Shown: positions 17,840 to 27,073, numbered from the stretch's first letter. The stretch is DNA of 64,000 nucleotides from Cohnella baijiui (GCF_020731285.1 NZ_JAJFOW010000003.1:331614-395613); one strand, 5' to 3'. Notes: generated by a model not told the origin, from the letters alone. Numbers and translations: made by a program.

Positions 17840-18709
17840 TTATTCCCTGTAAATCTTGCACATGTATTCTGATGGGGCGCAGCCCATGATCTTTCGGAAC
17901 ACCCTACTGAAATAGAAAGGATTTTTAAAACCTAGCAACTCGCTGATTTCCGATATATTCCGATTAGAATGACTCATCAATCCAATTGCTTTATCGATGA
18001 ATATATGGGAGTTATACATATGGATCGTACTTCCCGTTTTCGTTTTGAACACTTCGCACAAGTAACTATAATTCATATCGAGGGAAGATGAGATTGCCTG
18101 TGAATCAAGGCTATAGCCGTCCTTTTGTTCTAGGTATTCGATAATCCGTTGCACCGTACGGTCAGACTTTGATCGTGGGTATTTCTCGATGGATTCTTCG
18201 AAAATATCAACAAATAGCTCCATCGTTTGCAAACTGAGGGTAATAGCCCGATAAGGGTCGGTTGAATGAAATAATCGAATGAAGGAATCCAGTTTTTTCT
18301 CCAGTTTTTTCGGATGCGAAATACTTCCCTGTTTGGGTAGCTTGATAAACTTGCTATAGTCTTCATGCGAGATTAAATGTGATGGGTACGAATTCAAGTA
18401 TACATTCAATTCTTGGCTGGTCTCGGTATTCGGATTGCTGAAAAAATGAATCCAGTACCACGATGTGCCCGCAGGTGTTTTCGGCTCACCCCAGTGATGC
18501 AGGCCGCTTTTCAAAAATAGAAATTGCCCTTTATTGATTACATATTCCTTGTTATCTTCCCAAACCTCCATTTGGCCATCGGCAACATACAGGAAAACAT
18601 CCCAGTTTAGCTTTCGATCCGGGTGAGTGTACAGGTTTTTTATAACATGAAAACCCAAATCCTGTATTCTAAGCATATGATCAAAATGTAAGGGCACGTT
18701 GTTGCACAT
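17840..18709 (-). CDS. AraC family transcriptional regulator
   Basis: About 289 residues: an N-terminal cupin-like sugar-sensing domain (YVADGQMEVWEDNKEYVINK) and a C-terminal AraC double helix-turn-helix (AISSSLDMNYSYLCEVFKT; LLGFKNPFYFSRVFRKIMG). An ATG at 18727 is possible, but the in-frame ATG at 18709 has AAGGAG nine bases upstream and is preferred. It is divergent from the GH127 gene with about 190 bases between the starts, so local control of the hydrolase is likely. AraC proteins with this layout usually respond directly to a sugar. Confidence 0.88.
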   Translation of the reverse strand: MCNNVPLHFDHMLRIQDLGFHVIKNLYTHPDRKLNWDVFLYVADGQMEVWEDNKEYVINKGQFLFLKSGLHHWGEPKTPAGTSWYWIHFFSNPNTETSQELNVYLNSYPSHLISHEDYSKFIKLPKQGSISHPKKLEKKLDSFIRLFHSTDPYRAITLSLQTMELFVDIFEESIEKYPRSKSDRTVQRIIEYLEQKDGYSLDSQAISSSLDMNYSYLCEVFKTKTGSTIHMYNSHIFIDKAIGLMSHSNRNISEISELLGFKNPFYFSRVFRKIMGCAPSEYMCKIYRE

Positions 18710-18905
18710 CCATGAAATCTCCTTCATCTTTTATAGAAGCCATATAGCGTTAATATAAGTTAACTTGAAATGTTTGTCCATAAAACCCAAAAATAATATA
18801 TATTAACCAAAGCAGATGAATTCAATGAAGGGTTTTGAAGCTATACAATATAGATGCGGCCGGATTGTCTGCTTAAATATACTCGTTGGAATAGAGGTGT
18901 CCGGA

Positions 18906-20720
18906 ATGTTTTCCAATTTTCAATTTGATGAAGTACGGCTGACCGACAAATACTTTGCCGCCCGGAGAGAACTCGTAAAAAAGTATATGATCGAATTTGA
19001 CGTTCATCGGCTTATGCATACGTTTAAAATCAATGCGAGGATTCCGTCAGATGCAGAGCCCTTGGGCGGTTGGGAGGACGTCGAGTGTGGCCTTAGAGGA
19101 CATTTTGCAGGACATTTTCTTTCTGCCTGCTCCAAATTTGTATTCGCCGATCAGGATGAACGGTTGAAAACAAAAGCGATTGAGATCGTGGATATCATGG
19201 AATTATGCGCGAAACCGAACGGATATTTGAGCGCATTCGAAGAAGAGAAGCTGGATATTCTGGAGTCCGAAGAGAACAGGAATGTATGGGCGCCTTATTA
19301 TACGCTGCACAAAATCATGCAGGGATTGATTGACTGTCATATCTATCTCCGCAACCCCAAATCCCTGACGCTTGCCGTAAACCTGGCCAATTACATTCAT
19401 GGACGATTCAAGAAGCTTTCCTTCTGGAAAATCGACGGGATCCTCCGTTGCACGAAGGTGAATCCCGTGAATGAGTTTGGAGGCATAGGCGATGCGCTCT
19501 ACACGTTGTATGACCTGACAGAAGATGCCGCGATATTCGACCTGGCCCATATTTTCGACAGGGACTATTGGATCGGTCATCTTGAAGCCGGCAAGGACGT
19601 GCTAGATAATTTGCACGCCAACACGCACCTTCCGATGATTATCGCCGCGATACACCGGTACAACATTAGCGGCGAGGAAAAATATAAGACGGCCGTCTTG
19701 AATTTTTATGAATACTTGCTGGGAAGGACGTTTGCAAACGGAAACAGCAGCTCAAAGGCGACCGCTTTTATCAAAGGCGGGGTTTCCGAAAAATCGGAGC
19801 ACTGGGGCGGCTACGGGAAGCTGGGAGATGCTTTGACGGGCGGTGAAAGTGAAAGCTGCTGCGCGCATAATACGGAAAGGATCCTGGAGCGGTTGTTCGA
19901 ATGGTCCTCATCGGTTGAATATTTGGATCATTTGGAATCACTTAAATATAACGCGATATTGAATAGCGCAAGCAATAAAACAGGTCTTTCGCAGTACCAT
20001 CAGCCTATGGCCAGCTGCGCTGTTAAAAAATTCAGTGACCCGTACGATTCCTTCTGGTGCTGTACCGCGTCGGGAATCGAGGCGATGAGTGAGCTTCAAA
20101 AGAACATATGGTTGAAAAGCGACGACAGCATTCTGCTCAATGCTTTTATATCCTCAACTGTCGTTTGGAGGGAGAGGAAGGTCAAAATCACTCAGCTTAC
20201 GGAATTCCCGGACAGCCTTACGTCCACGCTCGTGATCGAAGTTGCCGAACCCGCGACGTTTAAGCTGATGATCAAGGAAAAAGCGGTGAAAAACGTCAAG
20301 ATCAACTCCGCTCCGATCCAGTTTAAGAAAGAGAACGGATATATCGTCATTCAACAGGTGTTCCACGATCGGGATCAAATTGAAATCGGAATCGAAGCTT
20401 CCTTGCATCTCGTTCCTCTCCAAGGCTCCGACGACTTGGCCGCGGTCATGTTCGGGAGAATTTTACTCGCTCAGGTTGGACCCCATAAGCTCTTGAAGGG
20501 CATATCAGATCGGAATATCAACGATAAATTCGTTAAACTCCAAAAGGATCGGTTGGAATTCATTACGGAGGACGATCAGGGCCATCATGTAAAATTCATC
20601 CCGCTATTTAGAGTAGAGGAAGAAGAGTATTCGGTATATTTGGATATTACCGGGAATTCATTGCGGAACGGCCATTTTTCGTTGGCCAAGGACGGAAGCT
20701 CAGCGTATAAAGAAACATAA
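18906..20720 (+). CDS. Glycoside hydrolase family 127 (beta-L-arabinofuranosidase-like)
   Basis: A 604-residue cytoplasmic enzyme (no signal peptide) of the DUF1680/GH127 type. It carries LGGWEDVECGLRGHFAGHFL and WAPYYTLHKIMQGLIDCH. It also has the zinc-site pieces GGESESCCAHNTERIL and FWCCTASGIEAMSELQKNIW; in the family a Glu and three Cys bind zinc and one Cys is the nucleophile. The C-terminal FIPLFRVEEEEYSVYLDI matches the usual end. The ATG at 18906 follows AGAGGTG; the frame is open further upstream to 18816. It probably trims arabinofuranosyl units from imported oligosaccharides. A DoxX remnant begins right at its stop codon. Confidence 0.9.
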   Translation: MFSNFQFDEVRLTDKYFAARRELVKKYMIEFDVHRLMHTFKINARIPSDAEPLGGWEDVECGLRGHFAGHFLSACSKFVFADQDERLKTKAIEIVDIMELCAKPNGYLSAFEEEKLDILESEENRNVWAPYYTLHKIMQGLIDCHIYLRNPKSLTLAVNLANYIHGRFKKLSFWKIDGILRCTKVNPVNEFGGIGDALYTLYDLTEDAAIFDLAHIFDRDYWIGHLEAGKDVLDNLHANTHLPMIIAAIHRYNISGEEKYKTAVLNFYEYLLGRTFANGNSSSKATAFIKGGVSEKSEHWGGYGKLGDALTGGESESCCAHNTERILERLFEWSSSVEYLDHLESLKYNAILNSASNKTGLSQYHQPMASCAVKKFSDPYDSFWCCTASGIEAMSELQKNIWLKSDDSILLNAFISSTVVWRERKVKITQLTEFPDSLTSTLVIEVAEPATFKLMIKEKAVKNVKINSAPIQFKKENGYIVIQQVFHDRDQIEIGIEASLHLVPLQGSDDLAAVMFGRILLAQVGPHKLLKGISDRNINDKFVKLQKDRLEFITEDDQGHHVKFIPLFRVEEEEYSVYLDITGNSLRNGHFSLAKDGSSAYKET

Positions 20721-20938
20721 AGGCCCTGGCGCTCATATGCGCCGTCTTATACGCGATTCCGAGGACCTCTATCCTTGGAGTGGTGCTGCTGACCGGCTTT
20801 TTTGGCGGAGAGATTGCGACGCAGATGCGCGTAGATGCCCCATTGTTTACGAATACGTTCTTTTCGGTGTATCTGGCGATTCTCGCCTGGGGAGGATTGT
20901 GGCTGCGGGACAAAAGGGTACGCCGTCTATTTGGGTAG
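20720..20938 (+). pseudogene. DoxX family protein, C-terminal remnant (copy 1)
   Basis: The frame beginning at the GH127 stop codon reads KALALICAVLYAIPRTSILG and LAILAWGGLWLRDKRVRRLF, then a stop. These are the last two or so helices of a small DoxX-like membrane protein. The N-terminal part is missing and no start codon or ribosome site exists, so this is a deletion remnant fused to the end of the sugar locus. A second, differently damaged copy lies at 27809-27930. Confidence 0.7.
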
Positions 20939-20978
20939 GGCATCGGCAAGGAGGCCATAAAAGCACGGATAAAACGTA

Positions 20979-21020
20979 GGTTACCCTGAAGGCGGTTAGA
21001 CACAACCGCCTAGGGTAACC
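20979..21020. terminator. Large bidirectional terminator after DoxX remnant 1
   Basis: GGTTACCCT...GGCGGTT pairs with AACCGCC...AGGGTAACC, followed by CTTGTTTGTTTT. It separates the remnant from a convergent gene tail. Confidence 0.7.
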
Positions 21021-21030
21021 CTTGTTTGTT

Positions 21031-21101
21031 TTATAGGTCTCCCATGAGGACGGATACGATGCTTTGGTGCAGCTCCGCTGGGAGGAGGATGGAGTACATT
21101 T
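21031..21101 (-). pseudogene. C-terminal tail of an unidentified convergent gene (copy 1)
   Basis: Minus-strand frame ending LPAELHQSIVSVLMGDL and a stop. A near-identical tail (ELQQSIVSVLAGVL) occurs after the second DoxX remnant, so both loci descend from one DoxX/convergent-gene pair. The family cannot be named from about 20 residues; a TetR-type C-terminus is one guess. Confidence 0.4.
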
Positions 21102-21185
21102 ATTTTTTATAGGTATACTTGTCTAAATCATGATCACAAGTATCCCATAAAATAATAACACATATACAGGAGGAGGTGTTTCAAC

Positions 21186-21419
21186 ATGAAAACGACTTTG
21201 ACCGCAGAGCAGAAGAAAAAATTGAAGAATAAAACCATCGTTGCTTATTACAAAGATGGTGCCACTATTTCAGGTGTCGTAAAAGAAGTTAGAGACGATC
21301 ATGTTATTCTGGCCCCGAAAGGGGAAAAAGCCGAAATCAAGGCTTTCTTTTTTGACGGATTTGGCCCTGGATTCTTCCCTGGATTCTTCCCTGGATTCTT
21401 TCCCTTCTTCTTTATTTAA
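21186..21419 (+). CDS. Small LSm/KOW-like protein with Phe-Gly-Pro tail
   Basis: A 77-residue protein. Residues 1-53 look like a small beta-barrel (VAYYKDGATISGVVKEVRDD, HVILAPKG), reminiscent of short Sm-like proteins of spore formers. The tail is a striking Phe/Gly/Pro repeat (three GFFPGFFP-type units ending FPFFFI), encoded by exact DNA repeats of CCTGGATTCTT. A very strong AGGAGGAGGTG site precedes the ATG. The hydrophobic aromatic tail suggests a spore-surface or assembly role, but this is inference; I do not recognise a named family. Confidence 0.7.
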   Translation: MKTTLTAEQKKKLKNKTIVAYYKDGATISGVVKEVRDDHVILAPKGEKAEIKAFFFDGFGPGFFPGFFPGFFPFFFI

Positions 21420-21458
21420 AGATCGGCAACGGAACCACGCCATTAGCCCCAATAAATA

Positions 21459-21485
21459 CAGGCTGCCGATCTCATCGGCAGCCTG
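21459..21485 (+). terminator. Terminator after the small Phe-Gly-Pro gene
   Basis: Perfect 12-base stem CAGGCTGCCGAT / ATCGGCAGCCTG with a three-base loop, followed by TTCAAATTT. From here to 21744 I see only AT-rich leader sequence and no gene. Confidence 0.7.
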
Positions 21486-21744
21486 TTCAAATTTACTCAA
21501 CAAACGGGCACGAAAGAGCGGCTGTCGGTTTAGAGAAAGGGAGACCTTCTACAGAGGCAGCTGGCGTCCAGGGGGCAGTTTTCGCTTGGCAGAAGGCCGT
21601 CATTCCGAGCAAGACTTTGGTCCAGTCTTTTCTCTAGCCCCCGGCCTAGTCATATATACACTTATTTGGTGTAATCTACCAGTAGCAGGGCGGGAAGGAC
21701 TCATCCCCTTCATCTACATCTCGTTTAGAAAGAGAGGTTTCACG

Positions 21745-22451
21745 GTGTCGAATACGATTATGGAAGTCAAGCAAATTACGAAGAAGATCGGCAAGAGAAC
21801 GATCATTCACGAATCATCGTTCCAGTTGGAACAGGGAAAGATCTATGGCTTTATCGGGCCCAATGGGGCCGGCAGACCGGGCTCATACAACCGACAAGCG
21901 GAGAGGTCCTCATCGATTCCTATCGCGTCAGTTCTCAACGTCGGCAAGCCATTGCCAGCGTGGGGGCCATCATTGAATCCCCGGTATTTTTTGAATATAT
22001 GACGGGTAGACAGGTGCTTCGAAATTTATCCCGGCTGCATCCGACTATTAAGTCAAGCCAACGGGAAGAACATCTCGAAAAGTTGTTATCGACCGTTGGG
22101 CTGGATCAAAGAGGCGACGATAAAGTACGAACCTACTCTTTAGGGATGAAACAAAGACTAGGAATTGCTCAGTCTATGCTGGGCGGTCCCAAGCTGTTGT
22201 TGCTTGACGAGCCTTCGAATGGACTTGATCCCCTAGGCATGAGGGAGCTTAGGGAGATTATCTTTCAATTGCGAAAAAACGAGAATTTAGCCTTCTTTAT
22301 CTCGAGCCATTTGCTTGACGAGCTGCAACAAATGTGCGATGAACTGATCATGATTCGTGAAGGCACGGTCATTTGGAAGGGGCCCAAAGAGAAAGTCGTG
22401 AAGGACGGACAGAGGCTCGAGGATGCTTTCTTGGGGCTGATGCAGGGATGA
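21745..22451 (+). pseudogene. ABC transporter ATP-binding protein, disrupted at Walker A
   Basis: The N-terminal part from GTG 21745 reads IMEVKQITKKIGKRTIIHES and reaches FIGPNGAGR. The frame then breaks at about 21875. The next frame continues LIQPTSGEVLIDSYRVSSQ, then signature YSLGMKQRLGIAQSML, Walker B LLLLDEPSNGLD and SSHLLDEL. The segment expected between GPNGAG and TGLIQP (the Walker A lysine and following helix) is missing, about 19-22 bases, which also shifts the frame. An ATP site therefore cannot form. The downstream half could be translated from 21960 but would be inactive. It belonged with the two permease genes that follow. Confidence 0.8.
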
Positions 22452-23236
22452 AGGCATTGGTATTCAGCGAGCTGGAACGATTGTTCAAAAATAAATGGAC
22501 ATGGTGCTTGTTTGTCTGCGCGCCAATCCTTGCTTTTATTTCGGGGAACTATCTCCTGGATCGCCCGGAATCGATGTCGGCAGGTTTGTTTATGATCGAA
22601 GGTCTGCAAGTCCATTTGTATTTAATGTGCAATATTGCGGTTGCCGCTCTCGTTGCTGCCGTATTTACAGAGGAATATCGCGGAGGGCAGCTACGCCTAT
22701 TGTTTTTACGTCCATATGCTAGAGCGAATATTTTTTTTAGCAAACTGGTTGTGATCCATATCGTGATATTGGCGCTATTGATCGTAATGGGAATTTCGCT
22801 AGTCGTCATAGGGCTCGTTCAATTCCCGCTTGAAGGCGAGAAGCAAGCTTCACTAGCCGCAATCCTAAAAACAATCGCTCTATATTATGGTATGGCCTAC
22901 TTCACCTTGGCCGGGGTGTCCTGTCTCTTTTCCTATATAGCGCTTATTAGTAAAAACGTGAGTTTCATGCTAGGCCTCTCTGTGGGGTATGTTCTGGTTG
23001 CATTGTTATTCGACGGACTGTATTTGCATGCTGCAAATTTATTCGCAAGCGGATCATTCGCGCATGAATTGATCGCATACGCTTTCATTCCGTACATGCA
23101 GTACACGGGGCTATACGCCAGTTTAAATGGAGAAATGAATTCCATTTTGGCGGCGGCTATCATTTTACTCTTTTATATGCTTGTTTTCGGATGGTCTGCC
23201 TACCGTCGATTTGTGGTTGAGGATTATTTGCATTAG
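22448..23236 (+). CDS. ABC-2 type transporter permease
   Basis: A 262-residue protein with about six hydrophobic segments. It opens MKALVFSELERLFKNKWTWC, typical of ABC-2 permeases paired with BcrA/NatA-type ATPases, and later has EEYRGGQLRLLFLRPYARAN. Its ATG overlaps the ATPase stop (ATGA), so translation was coupled. With the ATPase broken, function would need another ATPase. Confidence 0.85.
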   Translation: MKALVFSELERLFKNKWTWCLFVCAPILAFISGNYLLDRPESMSAGLFMIEGLQVHLYLMCNIAVAALVAAVFTEEYRGGQLRLLFLRPYARANIFFSKLVVIHIVILALLIVMGISLVVIGLVQFPLEGEKQASLAAILKTIALYYGMAYFTLAGVSCLFSYIALISKNVSFMLGLSVGYVLVALLFDGLYLHAANLFASGSFAHELIAYAFIPYMQYTGLYASLNGEMNSILAAAIILLFYMLVFGWSAYRRFVVEDYLH

Positions 23237-23249
23237 GAGGCGGTTGCCA

Positions 23250-24020
23250 ATGCTTGGAGCATGGGTCAGCGAAATGGAACGGATATGGAAAAGTAAATCC
23301 ATGCTTATCCTGTATCTCTTTTTCGTTCTTTTATTATCGGCCAACCTGGGGGGCGGGGTGCTGAGCGGTTCGGGAAACTTGCGATTCGGCGGAGGCGAGA
23401 TCGAGCTTAACAATCTCAATGTGCCTTGGTATATGATGGATGGGATCTCTCTGGTGCTTACGCTAGTCGTATTGCCCGTCATTTATGTCCATCAGTTAAG
23501 CGGCGAGATCCATTCCGGGGCTTACCGGTTATATGTGCTGCGTCCCTTCCCCCGGTTCCAGATCTGGTTGAGCAAGCTATTGGCCTTGGCTGCGACGACG
23601 GCCATCTTAATCGGATTTACGTTTGTTTTTGTCATGGCAGCTTCATGGCTCCTATTTCCTAAAGCTGATATCATGACTTTGTATGGTTCCAGCGAATCCG
23701 TTTCTGTTCCGCACGCCATTTTGTACAGTTTTCAGTTCTATATTTTGTTTGCTCTTGTCAGTCTGTCTAAATTAATGTTCTGCAGCGCGGTTTGTTTATT
23801 GATTTCAAGGCCTCTTGCAGCCTTTATTGCCATCTTTGTCCTGTCTTTCCTTTTGTACTTTAAAATTGCAACGAATTTGGTTGTTTTAGCGGATCCATTT
23901 CAGAAAATATTGCTGGCGCTCAGACCGGAAGGCTATGCGCCGTTTTGGCTGTATTCCTTGGGGATCTTTATCGTTTGCGCGTTTCTAAGTTTTGTCACCT
24001 GGCAGAGAAAGATGGTTTGA
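23250..24020 (+). CDS. ABC-2 type transporter permease (second subunit)
   Basis: A 256-residue membrane protein similar in layout to its upstream neighbour: MLGAWVSEMERIWKSKSMLI, then SGEIHSGAYRLYVLRPFPRF and about six helices. The ATG at 23250 follows TAGGAGG; the frame is open upstream to 23181, inside the previous gene. It probably forms a heterodimeric channel with the preceding permease. Confidence 0.85.
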   Translation: MLGAWVSEMERIWKSKSMLILYLFFVLLLSANLGGGVLSGSGNLRFGGGEIELNNLNVPWYMMDGISLVLTLVVLPVIYVHQLSGEIHSGAYRLYVLRPFPRFQIWLSKLLALAATTAILIGFTFVFVMAASWLLFPKADIMTLYGSSESVSVPHAILYSFQFYILFALVSLSKLMFCSAVCLLISRPLAAFIAIFVLSFLLYFKIATNLVVLADPFQKILLALRPEGYAPFWLYSLGIFIVCAFLSFVTWQRKMV

Positions 24021-24110
24021 CGGGAAAAATGTTGGCTGGTTTGCACATCCGAGAACAGACCTTCAGGGCCGGTTCCCGGATTTTTGTTTGGAACAAGAGG
24101 AGGCGCGAAT

Positions 24111-24647
24111 ATGCTCGGACTACCTCGAGACGAAGTGTTTCTCGTTCCTTGGACGGAGGAATGGGAAGCGGAGTTTCTGCTAGAGAAGGATAGAATTGAG
24201 ACGGAGATCGGCGAACTTATCCGACATGTTCACCATATCGGCAGTACCGCCGTGAGGGATTTAAGCGCCAAGCCGATCATTGACATGGCGATCGAGCTGG
24301 AGGATTTTCAGCAAGGCTATGCGTGCGTGCGGGGATTGGAAAAAATAGCGTACGTCTACAAAGGGATCAACGTCTTGCCGGATCGGCATTATTTCAATAA
24401 GGGCGAACCGAGAACGCATCAAATCCATATGTACCCAAAAGGAAGCCCCTATTTAAAGAGACAGCTTGCCTTCCGAGATTATTTGATTCAGCATGAAGAG
24501 GCACGGAAGGAATATCAGGCGTTGAAAGAAAGGCTGTCTCGGATCCATGGCAAGGATAAGCTAACCTACGCCGATCAAAAGACCGATTTCGTGAATTCGA
24601 TTTTGGGGAGAATGGGATTCGGCATCGAGCCGTATGAGGAGGCTTGA
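24111..24647 (+). CDS. GrpB family protein (UPF0157, nucleotidyltransferase fold)
   Basis: A 178-residue protein with the GrpB hallmarks VPWTEEWEAEF, HHIGSTAVRDLSAKPIIDM and the later HQIHMYPKGSPYLKRQLAFR. The fold resembles minimal nucleotidyltransferases (GS and paired acidic residues in IIDMAIE). The biochemical role of the family is not settled. AGGAGG is 8 bases before the ATG at 24111. It stands alone, its stop codon inside a terminator stem. Confidence 0.9.
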   Translation: MLGLPRDEVFLVPWTEEWEAEFLLEKDRIETEIGELIRHVHHIGSTAVRDLSAKPIIDMAIELEDFQQGYACVRGLEKIAYVYKGINVLPDRHYFNKGEPRTHQIHMYPKGSPYLKRQLAFRDYLIQHEEARKEYQALKERLSRIHGKDKLTYADQKTDFVNSILGRMGFGIEPYEEA

Positions 24648-24663
24648 TATTGAGGAAAGCCTC
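24639..24663 (+). terminator. Terminator overlapping the stop of the GrpB-like gene
   Basis: GAGGCTT / AAGCCTC stem with an 11-base loop containing the TGA, followed by TTAT. Confidence 0.5.
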
Positions 24664-24806
24664 TTATACTAAGCGAAGATTCGGGATTTTTGCGAGGATA
24701 TGAGCATCGGAAATAACGATAAAGCTTGGAATGAATCCAAATATGTCGCACTTCGATGCGGATTAGGCTTAATTAAGCTATGCAGGACCACAAAAATAAG
24801 ATTAAA

Positions 24807-24846
24807 AGCGGAAGCCATGGATGTGAAAAAATCCTTGGCATCCGCT
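24807..24846. other. Long imperfect hairpin in the 24.65-24.97 kb gap
   Basis: AGCGGA...GCCA.GGAT pairs with ATCC.TGGC...TCCGCT around an eight-base loop, followed by GATTTTATT. It could end plus-strand transcripts. No gene is seen in 24664-24967. Confidence 0.4.
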
Positions 24847-24967
24847 GATTTTATTAAACCGCATATTTTTACTTAATAAAAGACTTAAAACAATGTGGAA
24901 TCGTAAAGTGCGGTGTAGGGCGGGCTAGCCCAGTCTGCTTCACGATTACAAGGCTGTTTATTAATAG

Positions 24968-25786
24968 TTAGGTTCCTGCTTCAGAATATCCTCGACGAAT
25001 AGGTGCCTTATCATCTTCTCCGTCTGGCTTTTTGCCTGTGATAATTGAGACACCATCGCCACCAGCTAATAAAATCGTTTGACTAAACAAATAACGACCA
25101 GTATAGCCATAAACATAATTTCCGATATAAGCTGAGTTTTGAATCTCAACTGCGTTTAAAAAAGTGCAAGTAAATGTGGTATACCAGGGAGAATAACCTG
25201 CAACGACCTTATAGTCCCAAGCTCCACCTGGCTTTACTTTATCAATAAAATACCCCACAGCCGCACCATAAGCCAGCGTTGCTGGGCTTGTGCTACCAGC
25301 ATATAAATAAGCCCTTAAGGTTTCGGCATAAAATTCTTCCAACAATGCTCGGTCTAGTCTAGCTAAAGCTATTACATTCTTCGGCGGTGCGGCTGGATCA
25401 GAAAATGGCGATACAACGATTAAATTGTCCTGTATTTTATATTGGGGTTTGTTTTCTAAATATTCAACATACTCTTCCGGAGAGGACATATTGACTTCTA
25501 GGTCCTTCCCAAAGCTTGCAATTCCTTCTTTAACACAGTAATTTACGCTTTGCATATAGCCCATATATTCATCAAAAAGAGTTTCACTGATTCCTAAATC
25601 ATCGGCGTTCGCATTAACGACTATTTGGCCTTCTTCATTAAGAATGGCAAGATTTTTTTGGACAACGGATCGGTGAACTTTTTGCACCTCAGAGATATTA
25701 TTGACATTTTGGCTTGGACTTGCAGACACAAAGCTTGTCAACAACAAACACCCAGCAACTACGATTGGTATGATCCTCTTAAACAA
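24968..25786 (-). CDS. Secreted protein with C-terminal Ntox44-like polymorphic toxin domain
   Basis: A 272-residue exported protein. The TTG at 25786 is chosen because GGGAGG lies 7 bases upstream and it opens directly on a signal peptide (MFKRIIPIVVAGCLLLTSFV); a GTG at 25816 is a weaker alternative. The middle region is unrecognised. The last 95 residues (FIDKVKPGGAWDYKVVAG, IGNYVYGYTGRYLFSQTILL, the GKKPDGEDDKAPIRRG region) resemble polymorphic toxin type 44, thought to be a nuclease-type toxin. No clear immunity gene is adjacent unless the DUF5412 neighbour serves. AT-rich, likely acquired. Confidence 0.65.
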   Translation of the reverse strand: MFKRIIPIVVAGCLLLTSFVSASPSQNVNNISEVQKVHRSVVQKNLAILNEEGQIVVNANADDLGISETLFDEYMGYMQSVNYCVKEGIASFGKDLEVNMSSPEEYVEYLENKPQYKIQDNLIVVSPFSDPAAPPKNVIALARLDRALLEEFYAETLRAYLYAGSTSPATLAYGAAVGYFIDKVKPGGAWDYKVVAGYSPWYTTFTCTFLNAVEIQNSAYIGNYVYGYTGRYLFSQTILLAGGDGVSIITGKKPDGEDDKAPIRRGYSEAGT

Positions 25787-25941
25787 TGAATTACCTCCCA
25801 ATAAATTGTTTACCACCCATAAAAACTATAACATACCATTTAATTGCAAATTGTCGGAATATAGCCAAATATAGTGGGTAATTCGACTCAAATTTATATT
25901 CTTTTACACCGAATTTTTTTATTTCTGATTCTTTAGCTTAT

Positions 25942-26448
25942 TCAGGAGGCTTGAGGTGGTAATTTGTTTTCATTTGTATGATCTTTGCGAAAATCATAGC
26001 TCTTATTTTGAGAAATGACTAAAGTTTCTCTTCCGATCGTTACCTTGTCACTACTTATCCACATTACAAGTGGGTTGAAGTCATAATCATTAAAGTATAT
26101 TGTTTTTGTTTTTTTACTTTCTCTATATTTCACTTCTGCTCTCGCCATCCGATTAAATAGTCCATTATAATGATAGGTTCTAATTTCTAGTTTTCCATCT
26201 GGAGAAGAAACAACTTGATTTAATTCGCCTTTAGGAAGGAGATTGAAAGTGTAATAATAATTGTAAAAAAAGATCGAAACTAAAAATCCAACAACTAAAG
26301 TTGCTGATAAAAAGTACTTAGGGAAGGTTCTCCTTTTTCTGAATAAGTTAGAGATAATAAGAATTACGGTAATAAGTAGACTTGCTGAACAAAGAGCTAA
26401 AATGATAAACGCTATAATTAGAATTGTTGTAAATGTAGGTTCATTCAA
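25942..26448 (-). CDS. DUF5412-like membrane protein
   Basis: A 168-residue protein with two N-terminal membrane helices (about 8-34 and 45-62) and an extracytoplasmic domain opening LLPKGELNQVVSSPDGKLEI and later WISSDKVTIGRETL, as in DUF5412 proteins of Bacillaceae. Function unknown. It lies 155 bases upstream of the toxin-like gene on the same strand and is equally AT-rich. Co-acquisition is plausible, but a toxin-immunity relationship is only a guess. Confidence 0.6.
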   Translation of the reverse strand: MNEPTFTTILIIAFIILALCSASLLITVILIISNLFRKRRTFPKYFLSATLVVGFLVSIFFYNYYYTFNLLPKGELNQVVSSPDGKLEIRTYHYNGLFNRMARAEVKYRESKKTKTIYFNDYDFNPLVMWISSDKVTIGRETLVISQNKSYDFRKDHTNENKLPPQAS

Positions 26449-26755
26449 GGTAAGCTCCCCTTTCTTAAACAGCGTTAATCATTGGTTTGATCCACTGATG
26501 CTTAAAAGCTATTTCTGATTAGGAGCAATTTGCAGAGGAAAGAACAAACAGAATGGTAAAATATTCCGGAGAAATCTTATCTTTTTCGAGAATTGTTAGT
26601 GCATTGATTAGTATAGGAGTATACTGCTAATTTGTAAGTCTAGCGCTTAAAGAACGGCCTCGATCTTTGCCGCACTCAATAGATATTATATAGTATGCTA
26701 TAACACGTGGTCTATTCCCCATCCCAGCCATCGCCGACAACAGCATAGCTGTTAG
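26449..26755. other. AT-rich gap without recognisable genes
   Basis: No open frame with a ribosome site or family resemblance on either strand. It probably contains the promoter of the DUF5412 gene and the lost N-terminus of the DUF1801 fragment. Confidence 0.4.
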
Positions 26756-27060
26756 GATATCGACAACGTTAACAAACGCGAAGATGCCTATCGGCTGTTG
26801 GATTTATTTACGGAGACAACGGGGTACCCGGCAAAAATGTGGGGGCCGAGTATCGTTGGCTTCGGTTCCTATCACTACAAATACGAATCCGGGCACGAGG
26901 GCGACGCGCCTTTGGTTGGATTCTCGCCCCGAAAAGCCCGAATCAGCCTTTATTTCGCGACGGGCGACCCGGAGCGGGAGGCGTTGCTGCAGAAATTCGG
27001 AAAACATCAAGCAGGCAAGGGATGCGTCTACATCAATCGATTGGCGGATATCGATGTAAC
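26756..27060 (+). pseudogene. DUF1801 domain protein, truncated at both ends
   Basis: The frame after a stop at 26753 reads DIDNVNKREDAYRLLDLFTE, then TGYPAKMWGPSIVGFGSYHY and GKGCVYINRLADIDV, the core of DUF1801 (YdhG-like) proteins. There is no start codon where the family begins. The C-terminal 20 or so residues after LADIDV are replaced by sequence running into a terminator. Either a decayed gene or a deletion product. Confidence 0.65.
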
Positions 27061-27073
27061 GTGCGCGCCTCTT

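Noticed and set aside
25942..26448. Calling the DUF5412 protein an immunity protein
   Set aside because: Family function is unknown and it is usually found alone; adjacency is the only support, so it is noted only as a possibility.
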